Assembly (NCBI GenBank): GCA_008931825.1
Contig: QXVZ01010116.1
Coordinates: 1 to 64,000, forward strand
Length of the DNA: 64,000 nucleotides
Reading direction: 5' to 3'
Source of the DNA: Phallusia fumigata
Lineage: Eukaryota > Chordata > Ascidiacea > Phlebobranchia > Ascidiidae
The notes under the pieces were generated by a model, which saw nothing but the letters and a program-made list of their open reading frames with translations, did not search any database and was not told where the DNA came from. A program made the translations under genes and the position numbers. Below, piece by piece: positions 47,165 to 59,900 of the stretch (its first letter is position 1; the number at the start of each line of letters is the position of its first letter).

Positions 47165-50100
47165 ATGGTGAAAAGTCGCCGGTTGCTGGTTGTTTTTGTC
47201 GTTTTAACTCTTATGCTGTATTTGCTGACGCTTCGTCGTGACTCGACAACATTTATGACAAATCATTCGAGGGTAGGTTAATGGTTAATAAACATACATG
47301 GCTTACGATGTACTGTTCTGGGACCATTGTAGTCTTTGGACAGATACCGCAATTTAAGTTAGAATGATATAGTTTAGTGTAGATGTGACTTTTGATTAGC
47401 CTATGGTTGAAGTTGTTTACATTCCTGTCGCATTGTAAAGTTTATGTGTCGATTTGCAATTTGGTATTGTCATTAATGTTTTAACTATTGCTTAACAAAA
47501 AGATATGTTGCTCCTGTCATGAAACTAGGAAGAAATTTGAAACCTGTCACAATACTTCGTTAAATGTTATGCGAATATATATTTCTGCGATACTTAAACC
47601 TACACTTTAAGATTTACGGCACAAGTTTTCCCGCTAAAGTGCTTTAGTTTCGTTATCTTTTAACTGTGACTAATCATTGTCACCTATACACTACATTAGA
47701 TAAATCACGCAAAACTAATTAAATGTATAAGAGTTTTAAAAAAAATTAATCCAGCTCTATGCCTAACAGGTGACAGCCGTGGAAAACAACTATAAATCGA
47801 AGCGAGTATCTTTCTTTCATCGACGGAGAAAATGCACATTACCTGTTTCAAGTTTTGTTTTTCTCAAAACCCATAAAACAGCGAGCACTGCAATGTCCTA
47901 TCTGTTATACAAGTACTCCCAACTACATAAATTGACTCATGTAAGTCGCAATAACTTGAAAAAAAACATCTCACTAGAATTGCTAGATTAAAACTACGCT
48001 TTAAAACACCACAATTGTTTAGACACATCAATTAAGTAAACTGTTTTTCGAACAGAAACTGGTAAACACTTTCCCCCATCCATTTATCGGAGGATATCCC
48101 GGAAAATTTCGGTGTGTTTTTAAAAATCCAAGAAATGGCACCATTTCCTTATGGCACACAAGATTCGATGCAGACGAAATGCGACGCTGCTACCCTCCTG
48201 AAACAAAGTGAGCTTAAAACCAACACATTCATGTCACATTTGTAAAAAGTCAAATTTTAATAAAAAATGATTTTAAATAAAATAGTTATAGGGTCCCTAC
48301 ACATTTTAAGTGCGTCGGATTGTTCGGCAAATATTAGAATCTTACTAACCCAAAATCTTACTATAACTATTGCATATTATGTTAGTAACCAGATTTGGAG
48401 GAAGGGGAATAAATTAGGTAACGCTTACAATTTTGTGTTAATAGCTGCGTTGCTATAAAATGATGCTTCTGGCTTCAGTACAAACATAAAAATCAACTGT
48501 CGTCACAAAAAAACAGGACATCCTTTTTTTCTATCTTTCACAACCCACAAGTAAATTTTACAAAAAATCAGGCTGGCGCACAAAAAAACAAAGTTTGCAC
48601 TTACTTAAATAGGTTATAGCATTATTTATTTTTTAGGTTTTGTTTAAGTTAATTTGTCGTTTCATAACACTTTAAACAGTTGTTTGAACTAATTTTTAAA
48701 ACATTATTTAATAGATCTCTACAAGCTTAGCCAAAATAGAAAATTATTTTATTTTTGTTTTTCTGTAATAAATGCAAGACAACTAATCTTAAAATTTACC
48801 TTTTGAATTCGTCCTTTAGGTACATCACCATAATTCGCGAGCCGTGGGCTGCGTTTCAATCTGGATACGATTACTACGCAAAGACCTTCGAAAATAAATC
48901 CAACTGTTTTGGAATGCCTATTACATACGTCCGACAGGGACAAAATTTAAGTGTTAACGAGTTTCTGCTGAAATCTTCAAAGTTGCTAAACGCTTCGGCG
49001 CCCTGGTATTTTAGGTAATAGCTATGTTTTTACAGTTTATTTTACTACTGTGATAAAAACATTACAATTGCGAAAAAAGGTTTAAAAATATTAGGCTTGT
49101 ACGTTTTTCATTAAGTCTACACAAACTAAACTGCAATTATGTTACTAAAAATGAACAGCTGATTTCTCTTTTTGCCCAAGATACAGCAAATAGCCTAATA
49201 CAAATGCAAGAATTGTTCCATTCGCTGATCTGATTTGCAGTTTGAGTTTTGTAATTTTCTGAGTTTTCATAGGTTTAGAAATTATCAGTCACATGATCTT
49301 GGGTTGGATCCAATGTTAACTGACGAAGAGAAAATTCAAAGACACATTCAGCAGTTAGATAAGGATATGGATCTTGTGATGATCAACGAATATATGGATG
49401 AGTCGTTGGTGCTGTTAAAAGTACGCTTTTCTTGATCTAATATACATGAATAAACGCATTTCGAATCGTAGGCCTCCGCGATAAACACAAAATAGATTTA
49501 ATCGTACAAAATAACCAAAAACTTACACAATTGGATTAAAATGCGTAACAATTGACAGAAACTAACATTTTAAGGCTAAACCAAAAGCATTTACTTTTAA
49601 GCGTTTACTAAAAAAGTTCTGTGCGACAGAGGTTATGCCTAACAAACCCCTGCCAATTACTTTAGCTTTTTGCTGCGAAGATTGGTACTTCTAAATTGTA
49701 GTCTTATGTTGGACACAATGCAAGAGAACATCATAAAAATTAAATGAAATTGTCGCAACGTTAAGCGTTCGCCAATGTAGTGTAGTGTTTTAATTTAACC
49801 CATTAAATAATTGGATTTACAGTTTTGGGCTCTCTTCGGGTGTGGCCCTCTGTGAAAATATGTCGTGCAATGGGCTAGATCCCCTAGTTGACAAAACCAT
49901 TTTTTTGTTTGTTTTATTTCTATCCTCAGGAGGCGGAACAACGCCTGAATGTGTTATGCTCATTATGAGTCCGCCGTCGAGCGGGGGGGGTCATTGCAGT
50001 TCCGTTGGATCATTTTTATTTGATTTTGCCGATTTTTGAAAGTTGGTGACTTCAATCTGGGTCAACCCATCGGTTTCCTCTGGGTTGGAGCAATGCCGCT

Positions 50101-51013
50101 TAAGTTTCTTGCTCAGGGAAACACAAGCGACCGAGATGGGATTATAACCCACAACCTTGTGTGCACAAGGCAGTCGCGCTAACCACTCGGCCATCTTGGG
50201 GGCAAAAATGGTTGTTTGGTGCCTGTCAAGTTTTTATTCCACACAAACGATATCGAGTTAGTGGTATGCTCAAATCCTGCATACCCTTAAATTGCACAAG
50301 CAGTACTGTGACAAAACAGAGCTTAAAATCACTAATTAGTGAAGTTTCAAACTTGGTAATTCAATTAAACCTGAAACCCTTTGCATTGTCAGGATGAGAT
50401 GTGCATGACTTGGGACGACGTAAAAATGCCGGTGTATACAACAAAGAAACACACAAGCAGTTTCCCATTTGCATCGGACGAAGAGAAAAGAGCGTTCCAG
50501 AAGCTCAATAACATTGTAAGTGATGTGCTTAGCAAATAGACTGCGCTGTGGCGACACTGGTGATTTTCCCTCGTCGAATTGTTTCCACTTGATTAAGCGT
50601 CACTGAACCGTTCAGTACGTCACGCGTTTTTTTTCTTTTTTCTCTCAGTTGCGACTGCTCTGTCTGCAGCGCACTCATTCGAATAAACATCGCTACAGGT
50701 CAATGTTTATGGCAAATATAGTTGAAAGTTGTAAAACCAGTCTATTGGTTACAGATAACCGCCGAAGTTTGTAGGCAAAGCAAATATATTCCAATTTTCA
50801 GGACATTGCAAACGAGTGGATGCATACGGACATGAAAAGTTTGCAGTGGATTTAGAAAAAGTTCGTGCTGCACATCAATTCGAAGGCGAGCTAGATGATG
50901 AAAACAAAGAATATGAATTTGGGTGGTCGAGAAACATAGTGTGGACTCAAAGTTGGTGGATGGCGTTGAAGCAATACATGAATGCAAATGCCGGCAGATG
51001 CTTTATTCCATAA
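47165..51013 (+). CDS. Galactose-3-O-sulfotransferase (Gal3ST family)
   Basis: Seven exons: 47165-47272, 47770-47940, 48056-48207, 48820-49014, 49273-49420, 50393-50515 and 50802-51013. Exon 1 gives a type II Golgi anchor (RRLLVVFVVLTLMLYLLTL). Exon 2 carries the 5'-phosphosulfate-binding loop FVFLKTHKTASTAM. Exon 3 has NGTISLWHTRFDADEMRRCY, and exon 4 the 3'-phosphate site YITIIREPWAAFQSGYDYY. Later parts read DLVMINEYMDESLVLLK and MTWDDVKMPVYTTKKHTSSF. The enzyme transfers sulfate from PAPS to O-3 of galactose on glycolipids or glycoproteins in the Golgi. Exons 1-6 join in phase. Between exon 6 (ends LNNI) and the last exon (VDAYGHEKFAVDLEKVRAAH) the phase is off by one base, so either the last acceptor is elsewhere or there is a 1-base error or lesion. 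Length about 370 residues, near family size. Confidence 0.85.
50036..50202 (-). mobile_element. tRNA-derived SINE in intron 5 of the sulfotransferase gene
   Basis: Read on the minus strand from about 50202 it starts with an A box (GATGGCCGAGTGGTTAGCGC) and a B box variant (GTGGGTTATAATCCC), like a Leu/Ser-type tRNA head. A central part CCCTGAGCAAGAAACTTAA...ATTGCTCC follows; this block type is shared by tRNA SINEs of many marine animals. The 3' end is not sharply defined. Confidence 0.7.
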
Positions 51014-52338
51014 CCAGCAGACATAATTGTTGTCACAATGCGAATCATACTACATCCGGTTTAACCCTTTTTACAGCTTTAAATAGTTTTGTACTATACA
51101 CGGACCAATTAACTATACTTGATAAAGTGATAACCGTTGACGGATATAATATTTCCCTTTTCGGGCCTATAATTTTTAATTGCTGGAACTATCATATTCG
51201 ACAAACACGCACAACTTGCGTTTTGTGTCTTCTGACCTGTTCTAACTACGGTTTCAAAAATACAATACACGTAAAATACACATGTGTAAAATACATGAAA
51301 AATACATCGATGGAAAAATACATGAATTTTTTGTATTAAATCAAAACTTGTTAAAAGCTTGCGACATGCTCCGGCAACAATGCAACAGCTTAATGGCAGC
51401 GAGCATCCGCTTGCTCTGCAAAGTTTTTTGTCCTTGCAGGCTAGTGGTTCCCAAATTCATGGCCGCGACCCAAACGAGGGGCGCGAGGATGCTTCTGAGA
51501 GTAGCGGGAATGGCACATAACAAGTGTAAAAATGTATACACACGATGACTTCTATGGTACAGCTGAACACAATCCAACCATTTCCACTACGAACTTTAGA
51601 GCCGTGTTTATTGTTATCTATCAGCGTACAGTAATTGTGCATGATATCTTCCTTGCAGTGGCTTATGAGCAGTCACAGGTGATTTCGATTATTGTTCCCG
51701 AAGGCGATGATGAATAAGAAATGAATAGTATGAAGTAAAGGTGGGATGTACCAAAATATTGACTACTTTTAATGGTATAGTCACTCGACTCATGAGCTTA
51801 CAAAAATACAAAAAATACATAAAAAATACCAAAATTACATGTGTTTTACCCTTGTATTTTTCGCGCAACAAACAATACAGTTTTATTAAAACCCTAGTTG
51901 TAACCAAAATCAGATTGGTCACTTCGGGTCGGGTCGTTGAGCTGTTTAGATATTATAAAAACGATCTCCAACATAGAAAGGAAAGCTTAGCTAAAATCCA
52001 ACTCTACCAAACCTGTCCAACCTACAGGTAGTCAATTTTGCCTTTAAAACGTAATAAGTGGTGAAAAATGACCTGGAACTCAGCCTTTGTGAAATTCGAA
52101 TCTGGCTGATACGACAGTAAAAGGTGTTGTACTTCCATTTACTGCGCTGATTGTCAGATTAAAAACTTTTCGTCGCTAACGTAACATATTTTACATTACA
52201 GGCTACTGCGCATAACGTTCAGCTGCAGTTCGTGTGAACAGTAAACCTTGGATTCGATCGGACCAACAAATTTATTCGGGTTGGGCGAAGATCCGATTAA
52301 TCCGATGTCGTTTGTGTCAAGCCTGGCGTTACCTAGTC
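51014..52338. other. Intergenic after the sulfotransferase gene
   Basis: No gene. At 51442 a hAT-like terminus (tagtggttcccaaattcatg, then gccgcgaccc) starts on the plus strand; its partner was not found. A run of aaaatacat repeats lies near 51260-51330. Open frames here lack domain features. Confidence 0.4.
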
Positions 52339-52785
52339 AGTGGTTGATCGAATAAATCACCTCAAGTGAGCACACTAACAACCCGATGCTGACACAAATC
52401 TTTTAATATAAACCGAATTCATTGATACAGAATAACATAACGCACTAAAGACCTGAGCTGAAACGCATTCGGCGACATGCGTGGCAGTTGACTCTTACGC
52501 CACACGCGAGGTGACATTGGCGGTTATTTGACCGAAGGTTTACAATGTTACAATGTTGTAGNAGTGGTTGATCGAATAAATCACCTCAAGTGAGCACACT
52601 AACAACCCGATGCTGACACAAATCTTTTAATATAAACCGAATTCATTGATACAGAATAACATAACGCACTAAAGACCTGAGCTGAAACGCATTCGGCGAC
52701 ATGCGTGGCAGTTGACTCTTACGCCACACGCGAGGTGACATTGGCGGTTATTTGACCGAAGGTTTACAATGTTACAATGTTGTAG
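52339..52785. repeat. 223-bp tandem copy around the n at 52562
   Basis: 52339-52561 and 52563-52785 appear identical. As at 40072, this is most simply an unmerged contig overlap. Confidence 0.85.
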
Positions 52786-53532
52786 AGTCGCAGACTTTGA
52801 AGCAGAATGCAGTAAAAAAAGTATCTGACTGTAATCGGTTGATTTACTATTCATTTCGTACCTGAAGTTTTATCCGAATTCGGCGAAGATCCGGACTTGA
52901 AGTGGCACCGTCGTGTGCTGTGCGCGTGCGTATAAGTGCGAGTGTGCGCTGGGTACGAGTGGGCAAGGTGCGAGTGAGTTCTTCAAGATGCTGCCGTCCA
53001 AGTCAGTTAAATATTTAATCAGTATGTAGTATTATAATGTGCTAATAATCTTGACTGCTGTCTTGAGAACCTCGGAGGTAAATCGACGGCATTCCGAATC
53101 ACACGTTGACTCCGTTTGTTACATCGTTGGTTTATTAAGATTTCAGCATAAGAATATTTCCAGTATTTAATTAAAATTAATTAAAGTTTATTCAAATAAA
53201 AGGTCCTTATTCAAATGAAAGCTAATGAAAAACAATAACAGTCATTAGTAATTTATGCAAGTAGGGTGACAACATGAAAAGTGATTGCCAACCCTTGTTC
53301 AGAGTCATATCTAAATAAATCGCTTATATTCTCACTTATACGTTTATTGCTTGACTGGCCTCTACGGAAATAGGGCTTTCTGAATAACGTATATGTCGCC
53401 AAGCTTCCATGTTATTTCACCTATCTAAATGCCTGGCATCCTCGTTTTCTGGTCTATCTAGTTGGCACCTATAGGTGTCTAAGTTTTTAGCACGAATAAC
53501 GTGTGGCCGGAAGGGGAGCGGTTTATATACAG

Positions 53533-53850
53533 GTTCTAGCTTTTTTTCTAAAATATTGTGGAATAAACAGGCGACCTAGTTTGGGTTGCGACGTGTGTCG
53601 CAATAATGTTACTCTCTCACTCTTATTGACTCTTTTCTAGAATATTGTGGAAAAACGGCGACCTAGTTTAGGTTGCGACGTGTGTTGCAATAATGTGACT
53701 CTCTAATTGGCTTTTTTCTGGAATATTGTGGAGAACAAAGGCGACCTAGTTTAGGTTGCAACGTGTGTTGCAATAATATGTCTCTCTAATTTGCCTTTTC
53801 TCTAATATTGTGGAAAAACAGGCGACCTATTTTAATGGCGACGCCTGTCG
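53533..53850. repeat. Minisatellite, four units of about 82-89 bp
   Basis: Units are anchored by aatattgtgga (near 53552, 53641, 53722 and 53804) followed by gcgacctagttt, gttgcgacgtgtgt and caataatgt. Unit spacing falls from about 89 to 82 bases, and the last unit decays into unique sequence. No open frame runs through it. Confidence 0.75.
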
Positions 53851-55727
53851 TGGCCGGTTTGGTCTGATTAGCTTGCCGCTAGATGGCGCGCGGCACCGAG
53901 GTTAACTGTAGTTGTTTGGTGTTGGGGTACAGCTAAGGGGGGTGATTTTGTTGATAACTTATTAAAATCGTTTTTTTGGCTTGTTTCAAATCAATCTGTG
54001 CAAAACACGGATATTGATGAAAGGATTGCACTGATTTAGTGAAACTAACGTTAACAGCGGCACATCGTAATATGTTGGTGTTAGTGCTTTTTTTAATGAG
54101 TTTTGCACACCTCTTGTTCTCACCTTTAGTTATTTTGGATTTAGTTCCCTAATTTTTCTGCAATAATTCAATGGTATTGTTGTTACTACACGTTTGTCGG
54201 CTACTCAGGGCAAACCTTTGGCGCTTTTTATGGCCGAAATAAAAACCGTTCGACTAACTCTTTTTGTATTGGTCAACTCGTTGGACGATTGTCGAAGCAC
54301 ACTTTCAGTCAGATCGTAGAACTCGATAGCCGAATGGAACTCAAGCAACACGAACGCAGTCAAGCAAAGCGCTTACAAATACGATGGTCTTCGCTGTCGC
54401 AGAGTAATGCGGACTAGTGAAATATTGGCCGCGTCGGGATGGCAAGGTCACTTGCAGGTGTTTTTCATAGTCACATAAAAAAATTGTTTTAACTGAGCAG
54501 TAGAAATACGTGTTCGCGTTATCTCCTTCACCTGAAAATAAAAAAACGTACATCACTGCCGAAGTATTTGTCCACGGCTTGTCCACAGCGACCTAATGCG
54601 ACCGCACAAAAGGGAACCAAACCCAATAGGACAAAAGCTTAACAACGTGAACGTAAATGAATGCGTATGTACAATTGTATCTCAACCAGTATGCCGAAGA
54701 GCGGTTTGAGCGAGATGAAAGTATTAGAATCCCCATTATCCACAAGAAGTAAGAACCCAGTTGATAATGTTCATTAGCAAGTACCATACTGAAGTGCATG
54801 TTGAAATATAACGCAACACTTCAGTTTAACATGTGTATTTGTGTCATAACAAGTTTAAATTGGGAAAATCTTGCTGTGCTGATGAGACAGTTGAGAAACA
54901 CTGCTCTAGATGCTTGACTGACAAAAAAAGCACAAGGCTGTACTAAATTTATGACCGGCTGTGGTTTTGCCCTTTGACAAAGGAATGTGGGTAAGCAGTT
55001 TCAGGTTTCCTAACTGGTTGTATTTATTTAAACGTGCTTGAGTTTTATATGGAACGATGCGGCCTCGTTTAAAAAGGCATTCAATGATTTTAGTGTCTTT
55101 GTCAGTTGCTATTCGTTGTGTTTAACAAGGATTGCAACCTAAATAGGAGTGACGAAGTTAAGAAGTGATTAATATAAGAAATGATGCTTATTTTGAAACG
55201 TGTCAGAAAATAAATCCAGGAAAACACGTTTTCATGTAATGCCCAACTGCGAAAACTTTGTTTCGCCCCTAAGTTACTCAGCAGTTTTGTCCTTGATTGG
55301 AAATTGTGGCAGCATTGTGGTTTCATCCTGATAAAGGTTTTATCACCAGCGCTAAGTTTATGCTACAACAACTTTCGTCATGGGCTGTTTACCTCATGTT
55401 TTGTTTTCAGATTTTGGAACAGTAATGCAGTTAGGTATACTAAAACCTATTTGGACAAACTAACTGATGTTTGTCTGACAACTAAAAGCAAGGTTCTGGT
55501 TAGTTGTTCTCAGAAGGGAAATTTGCAAAGAAAATGTTTACATTAAGCTGACGTCATGTTAAAAGATACAGCAGACATGTGGCCTTTAAAAGTCCGCAAA
55601 CTGTTCCAACATTTATTCAATGACGACTCGTTTTTACAAGCAATGTAGTACACCAAGCATAACAATAGAGATCTACATTCCAAAACTACGTAATTCAGTC
55701 GACCTGATCTGTGTCTAAACTTCGAGA
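53851..55727. other. Intergenic before the claudin-like gene
   Basis: AT-rich with no supported exon. A possible hAT terminus (gttgagaaacactg followed by ctctagat) lies at about 54890-54911, with no partner found. Confidence 0.4.
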
Positions 55728-56550
55728 ATGGAGTTATCTGGTACAACTCACTATGTTCTCACCGGGATATTTATTATACTTTCCCTGTGTCTGGCAATGG
55801 CGTCTGTAGTTACACCTCAATGGTTGCACAACAATCCTAATTCTTTGGGACTATTTGTTTTGTGCAATAGTGGTTCGTGCGCGGCTATACCCAACGGTAA
55901 GTTATGTAACTTTTTAATGAAACTTTAAAAGGCATTTTGGATGATGCAGTAGGTGTCTTTTTTGTTTCCAAGATATTCAAAATCATGCTAGAAGGGCTGT
56001 GGCTGCTATGATGCTTCTTGGTATTATCTCACAGTTTGTTTCACTTTTTCTGTATATTTTGTATTTTTGCAAAAGAAGCGAAAACTGCAAAATGTCGTTG
56101 TGGTTTACGACAATATCATCAAGTAAGTACTGTGTAATTTCTGATCTGCTGTAAAGTTGTTTTTTGATCAAATTAACTTACCCGTTATATGCAGGTTTTC
56201 TATATTTAATCGCTGTTGCTGTATTTCCAAGCGAAGTCGGTTTAGAAGGTCTTACAGGAAACTGGATCGCTGGATCAAGTTATGGTAACGCTATTGCGGC
56301 GTGCGTCGTTAGTTTTTTGAATTGCTACACCGGTTGGAAAGCAAAGTTGGGTAAGAATGTTAGCAGCTGTGAACCAGCGAATAGTCAGTTTAATTAAAAC
56401 TGTATTATAGATGCAGCCGATGACGATACTCCCTGGATAAGAATTAAAAGCTGCTGCTTGGATGTGGTTAGTCCAAATCCCTTTTTTATAGAAAGCCAGT
56501 GGTACTTTATTGCGACAAAGTCCAGTCTAAGCGATGTCATCCAAGCGTGA
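55728..56550 (+). CDS. Claudin/PMP22-like tetraspan membrane protein
   Basis: Four exons join in phase 1 throughout: 55728-55896, 55973-56122, 56195-56350 and 56411-56550, giving 204 residues. Helix 1 is HYVLTGIFIILSLCLAMASV, followed by the first-loop motif TPQWL...GLFVLC...C, which is the PMP22/claudin W-x(n)-GL[FW]xxC pattern. Helix 2 is AAMMLLGIISQFVSLFLYIL, helix 3 TISSSFLYLIAVAVFP, helix 4 NAIAACVVSFLNCYTGW. The cytoplasmic tail is short. Such proteins act in cell junctions or membrane organisation. The loop keeps a C-x(3)-C rather than the strict claudin W-GLW-C-C, so it may be an EMP/PMP22 or invertebrate claudin-like member. The macro-PARP gene follows on the same strand within 400 bases. 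Confidence 0.8.
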
Positions 56551-56937
56551 TGAAGCAAGCGCACTCGACCGTTATACACCCAATCAAACACTGCTGGCCA
56601 TGTGTTTGATTTACCTCATTGCCAGTAGGCCCAAAACGTAAAGAGTTTTCGTTGCCGATGTTCAGAGTTGATAAAGCTAAAGCTAAACTCGTTTGGTATC
56701 AAAATCTAACTGTTAAGGATCCACTTCTTTGGGTATTGAATACAAAAACAACAAAATCTCTGAACTATTTCGATATGTCTCCTTTTATTTGATGACAAAG
56801 TTATTTAATATTAAGGCAAATAATACACTAAACACAAATTGCTAATTTAAGAGACTACGTTACACTTCGACCCTACGTACAAGTTTTTTCATTTAAAGTT
56901 CATTTGTTGTGGAGGGAAACCGGATAATGATGATAGA

Positions 56938-59900
56938 ACCGCTGGCATTCCAGGAAGCCAGGTGAAGTTAACATTACAAAAAAAGAACATAACCAAACAC
57001 CGATGTGATGCAATCGTAAGATCAAAACGGGGTGCTTTGAATACAGGAGTCAACATACCTCAAATTATTCCTGGTATGACATACATTTCGCCCGAGCTTT
57101 GTTTTCTATTTGGTGATGGTGAGGTTTGAAATATGGTTCAAATAATCTCAGAAAAATTTACACAGCAGTATATTAGTGTAAAACATTTTCAAGTTTCGGC
57201 ATTTACGTGTGTCATCATGACAAAAGTAAAGCCCGCTAAAGCTTTAACTTGCTTGTCGTGTTAGATATGAGGAGGATGTCATACGACATATAATCTAGTT
57301 ACACCGCTTTTGTTAATTGGTATTTTCTCTGGAAAGTACCAATAAGATGTGTTAAAATGTTGAATAGTTTAATAATAATATTTTGGCATGTATACAGGAT
57401 ACATTTTGTTTTTCAAGTTTTGTTATACCTGACTAAACTTAAATGAATGGACACAGTTGAGAAAGATTTATAACACCATCGCATAGTAATCTGTAGTAAA
57501 TAAGGCTTGTATGCAGTTAAGATTAACACAAACACATAAAACACAATTACCAACAAAAGTAGCTTTAAATTTGTTTGTTTGTTTATACGCCTTATCAGGT
57601 ACTCCAGGTATTTTATATCGCCAACCCGGAGCAGCGATGTTGAATCCCGGTGATATTTTTAGGGAAATACATACGAACCGACCTCACAAATATGATGTGA
57701 CTGTGCTCGGTCCAAGGCAAGTCCATTTATTATTTTTAAATGCACTTTATGGTTTACAGTTTAAACTCTATGTATTCCTAACATAAAAAATGAATTTTTA
57801 TGACATTTTGTCACAATTCACGCAAGAATTTGTCGTGTATGAAAGTCGCGACGTGCTTGTAATTAAGGCATTGTTACCAAAAGCTTGCGTCACACATTTG
57901 GCACAGAGACAAGTCATTTACAAAATACCCAAGCAAACGTTTACTACTTATAGGTGGCAGCGTGACCACCCAGCGACGTGTTTGTTCCAACTCCGCCGTT
58001 GCGTCACCAACGTGCTATCAGATGCTGCAACGGTGGGCGTCAAAACACTTGCAATGACGGTCATTGGTTGTGGTCCGTTTTACGGTGGACAACCAAACAT
58101 CTGTGTCCCAATTGTTGTCGAGACGATCGTGGATTATGTTAACGCCAACCCCAATTCCTCCCTGCGACAGGTACTACACCAAGCAAAACCGGGGTATTGG
58201 TAGGTTACAATATAGTGAAGTGCTCAAGCCAACGTGCTACTACATTATACTGGTATATTACTGCACTAGAGGAAAACCTAAAGTGCAGAGTGAAACAAAA
58301 AGTGCCTACCCCATGAAAACCCAAATTTACAAATAATTTTAGATTGACCTGGTGGAAAATCAAAACGAAGTGGTGATAAACGAAATAAAAAAGGCCCTGT
58401 TGGCAGTGAGAAATGGGAACCCAATTAATACCCAGGTACCTTATCATTGTTGTAACATACTACATTTCAGTTGCAAACAAAACAACTTTTAAACATACTA
58501 CATTTCAGTTGCAAACAAAACAACTTTTAAACAGTTAATGAAAACCTTTGATTCTTATCCCAAGTTGTCTCAGAATTTATAATGCTACTTAATCAAGCCC
58601 CTATTATCAGTGTACATTATTATGTTTTTAGCAACTCCCTGGAGTTATTCAACACCAACCACAACAAAACACAGGTATGCGTTTTCAATAGATTGGCATT
58701 TTACAGATGTGTAAAAGAATTACAAATATTTAACAAAATTAGCACCCTCTGGACAGCGGTTTTAAAAAATTTAAACTCGCATTGAAGTATTAAAACCTGT
58801 CGGATTTCCTATATATCCGAGATATGTCGTATGCGCGTTCAATTAGGCTTGCCTTGACTGTTACAGAGTTTCTTGTGTTTAATGGCCAAATGCATGCACA
58901 CGAATTGACTTTCAAAGCAAAACTAAACGTTGCTTCCCCATAGCAGACTATAATTGCCGCAAAACCGCGATAACGGTACATCACATTCCACGGGTTGGAT
59001 GCGCAATCAACAAGCATGGTCTTGCAATAGTTTACGAGTTTGATAAGTAATTGCCACCAGGCAAAAACGACTGTTGCGTCTAACCCTCTGTCGATTGTTA
59101 TAAGACCGAGTTTGTCGATAACTGTTATCGGCAAAGGGGTAACATTAGAAAATGATTTTTTTGTTTGTTCTGCTGCAAATAAACTTTTTTAGAGTTTCCA
59201 AATACCTGGGTCAATATGGGCAACTACATTTGGAAGAATGTTCGTGTTCCTGACAGTAGTGAGGAATACGACAATATCTTCATGAAGTTTATAGTCACAC
59301 TTCAGGAAACAGTTGTCCGAGTAAGCAAATCCCTAAATACGTTGCAAATAGTAAAATACGTTGAAGTAAGAATGAATGACAGATAGTTTGCCATTCGATA
59401 ACTTGTCCCACATTTACATTTGTAAATTTCTTGCATGGGTCATTATTTACCGGAAAACACATCTTTCCGACTCTTCAGAACCAAGTTTCTTGTGCAGCGT
59501 TAATTGCGTGTTTGCCTCTATGTAGATTGAGAGGGTGCAAAATCCAATGCTGTACAAGCAATTCAAAGCACAGAAGGACGCAGTTACAACACAACTTCGC
59601 CTTTCTGGATTGGCACACGTTGCAGTGACACAAGAATTATTTCATGGAACACCAAGAGGCGTTGCCGAAAAAATATGCAAAGACGGGTTCGACAAAGGTT
59701 ATGCAGGAAGAAACGGTACAAAAAAATTTATCATCAAAATATTGGCTTTGTTAGGTTTCTACTGCCTATCCTCTGATTTATTTATTAAATCCGATACCAT
59801 TCCATTGCGTGACCTTCTCATTAATTTGTTTTAAAACAAAGCAAGTTATTGATAACAATCCAGATTTATTACCAATAATGACTTTAAACTGGGCCGAAAG

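Noticed and set aside
49970-50000. G-run (cgagcgggggggg) as a regulatory motif
   Set aside because: Single short homopolymer beside the SINE, with no repeated G-tract pattern.
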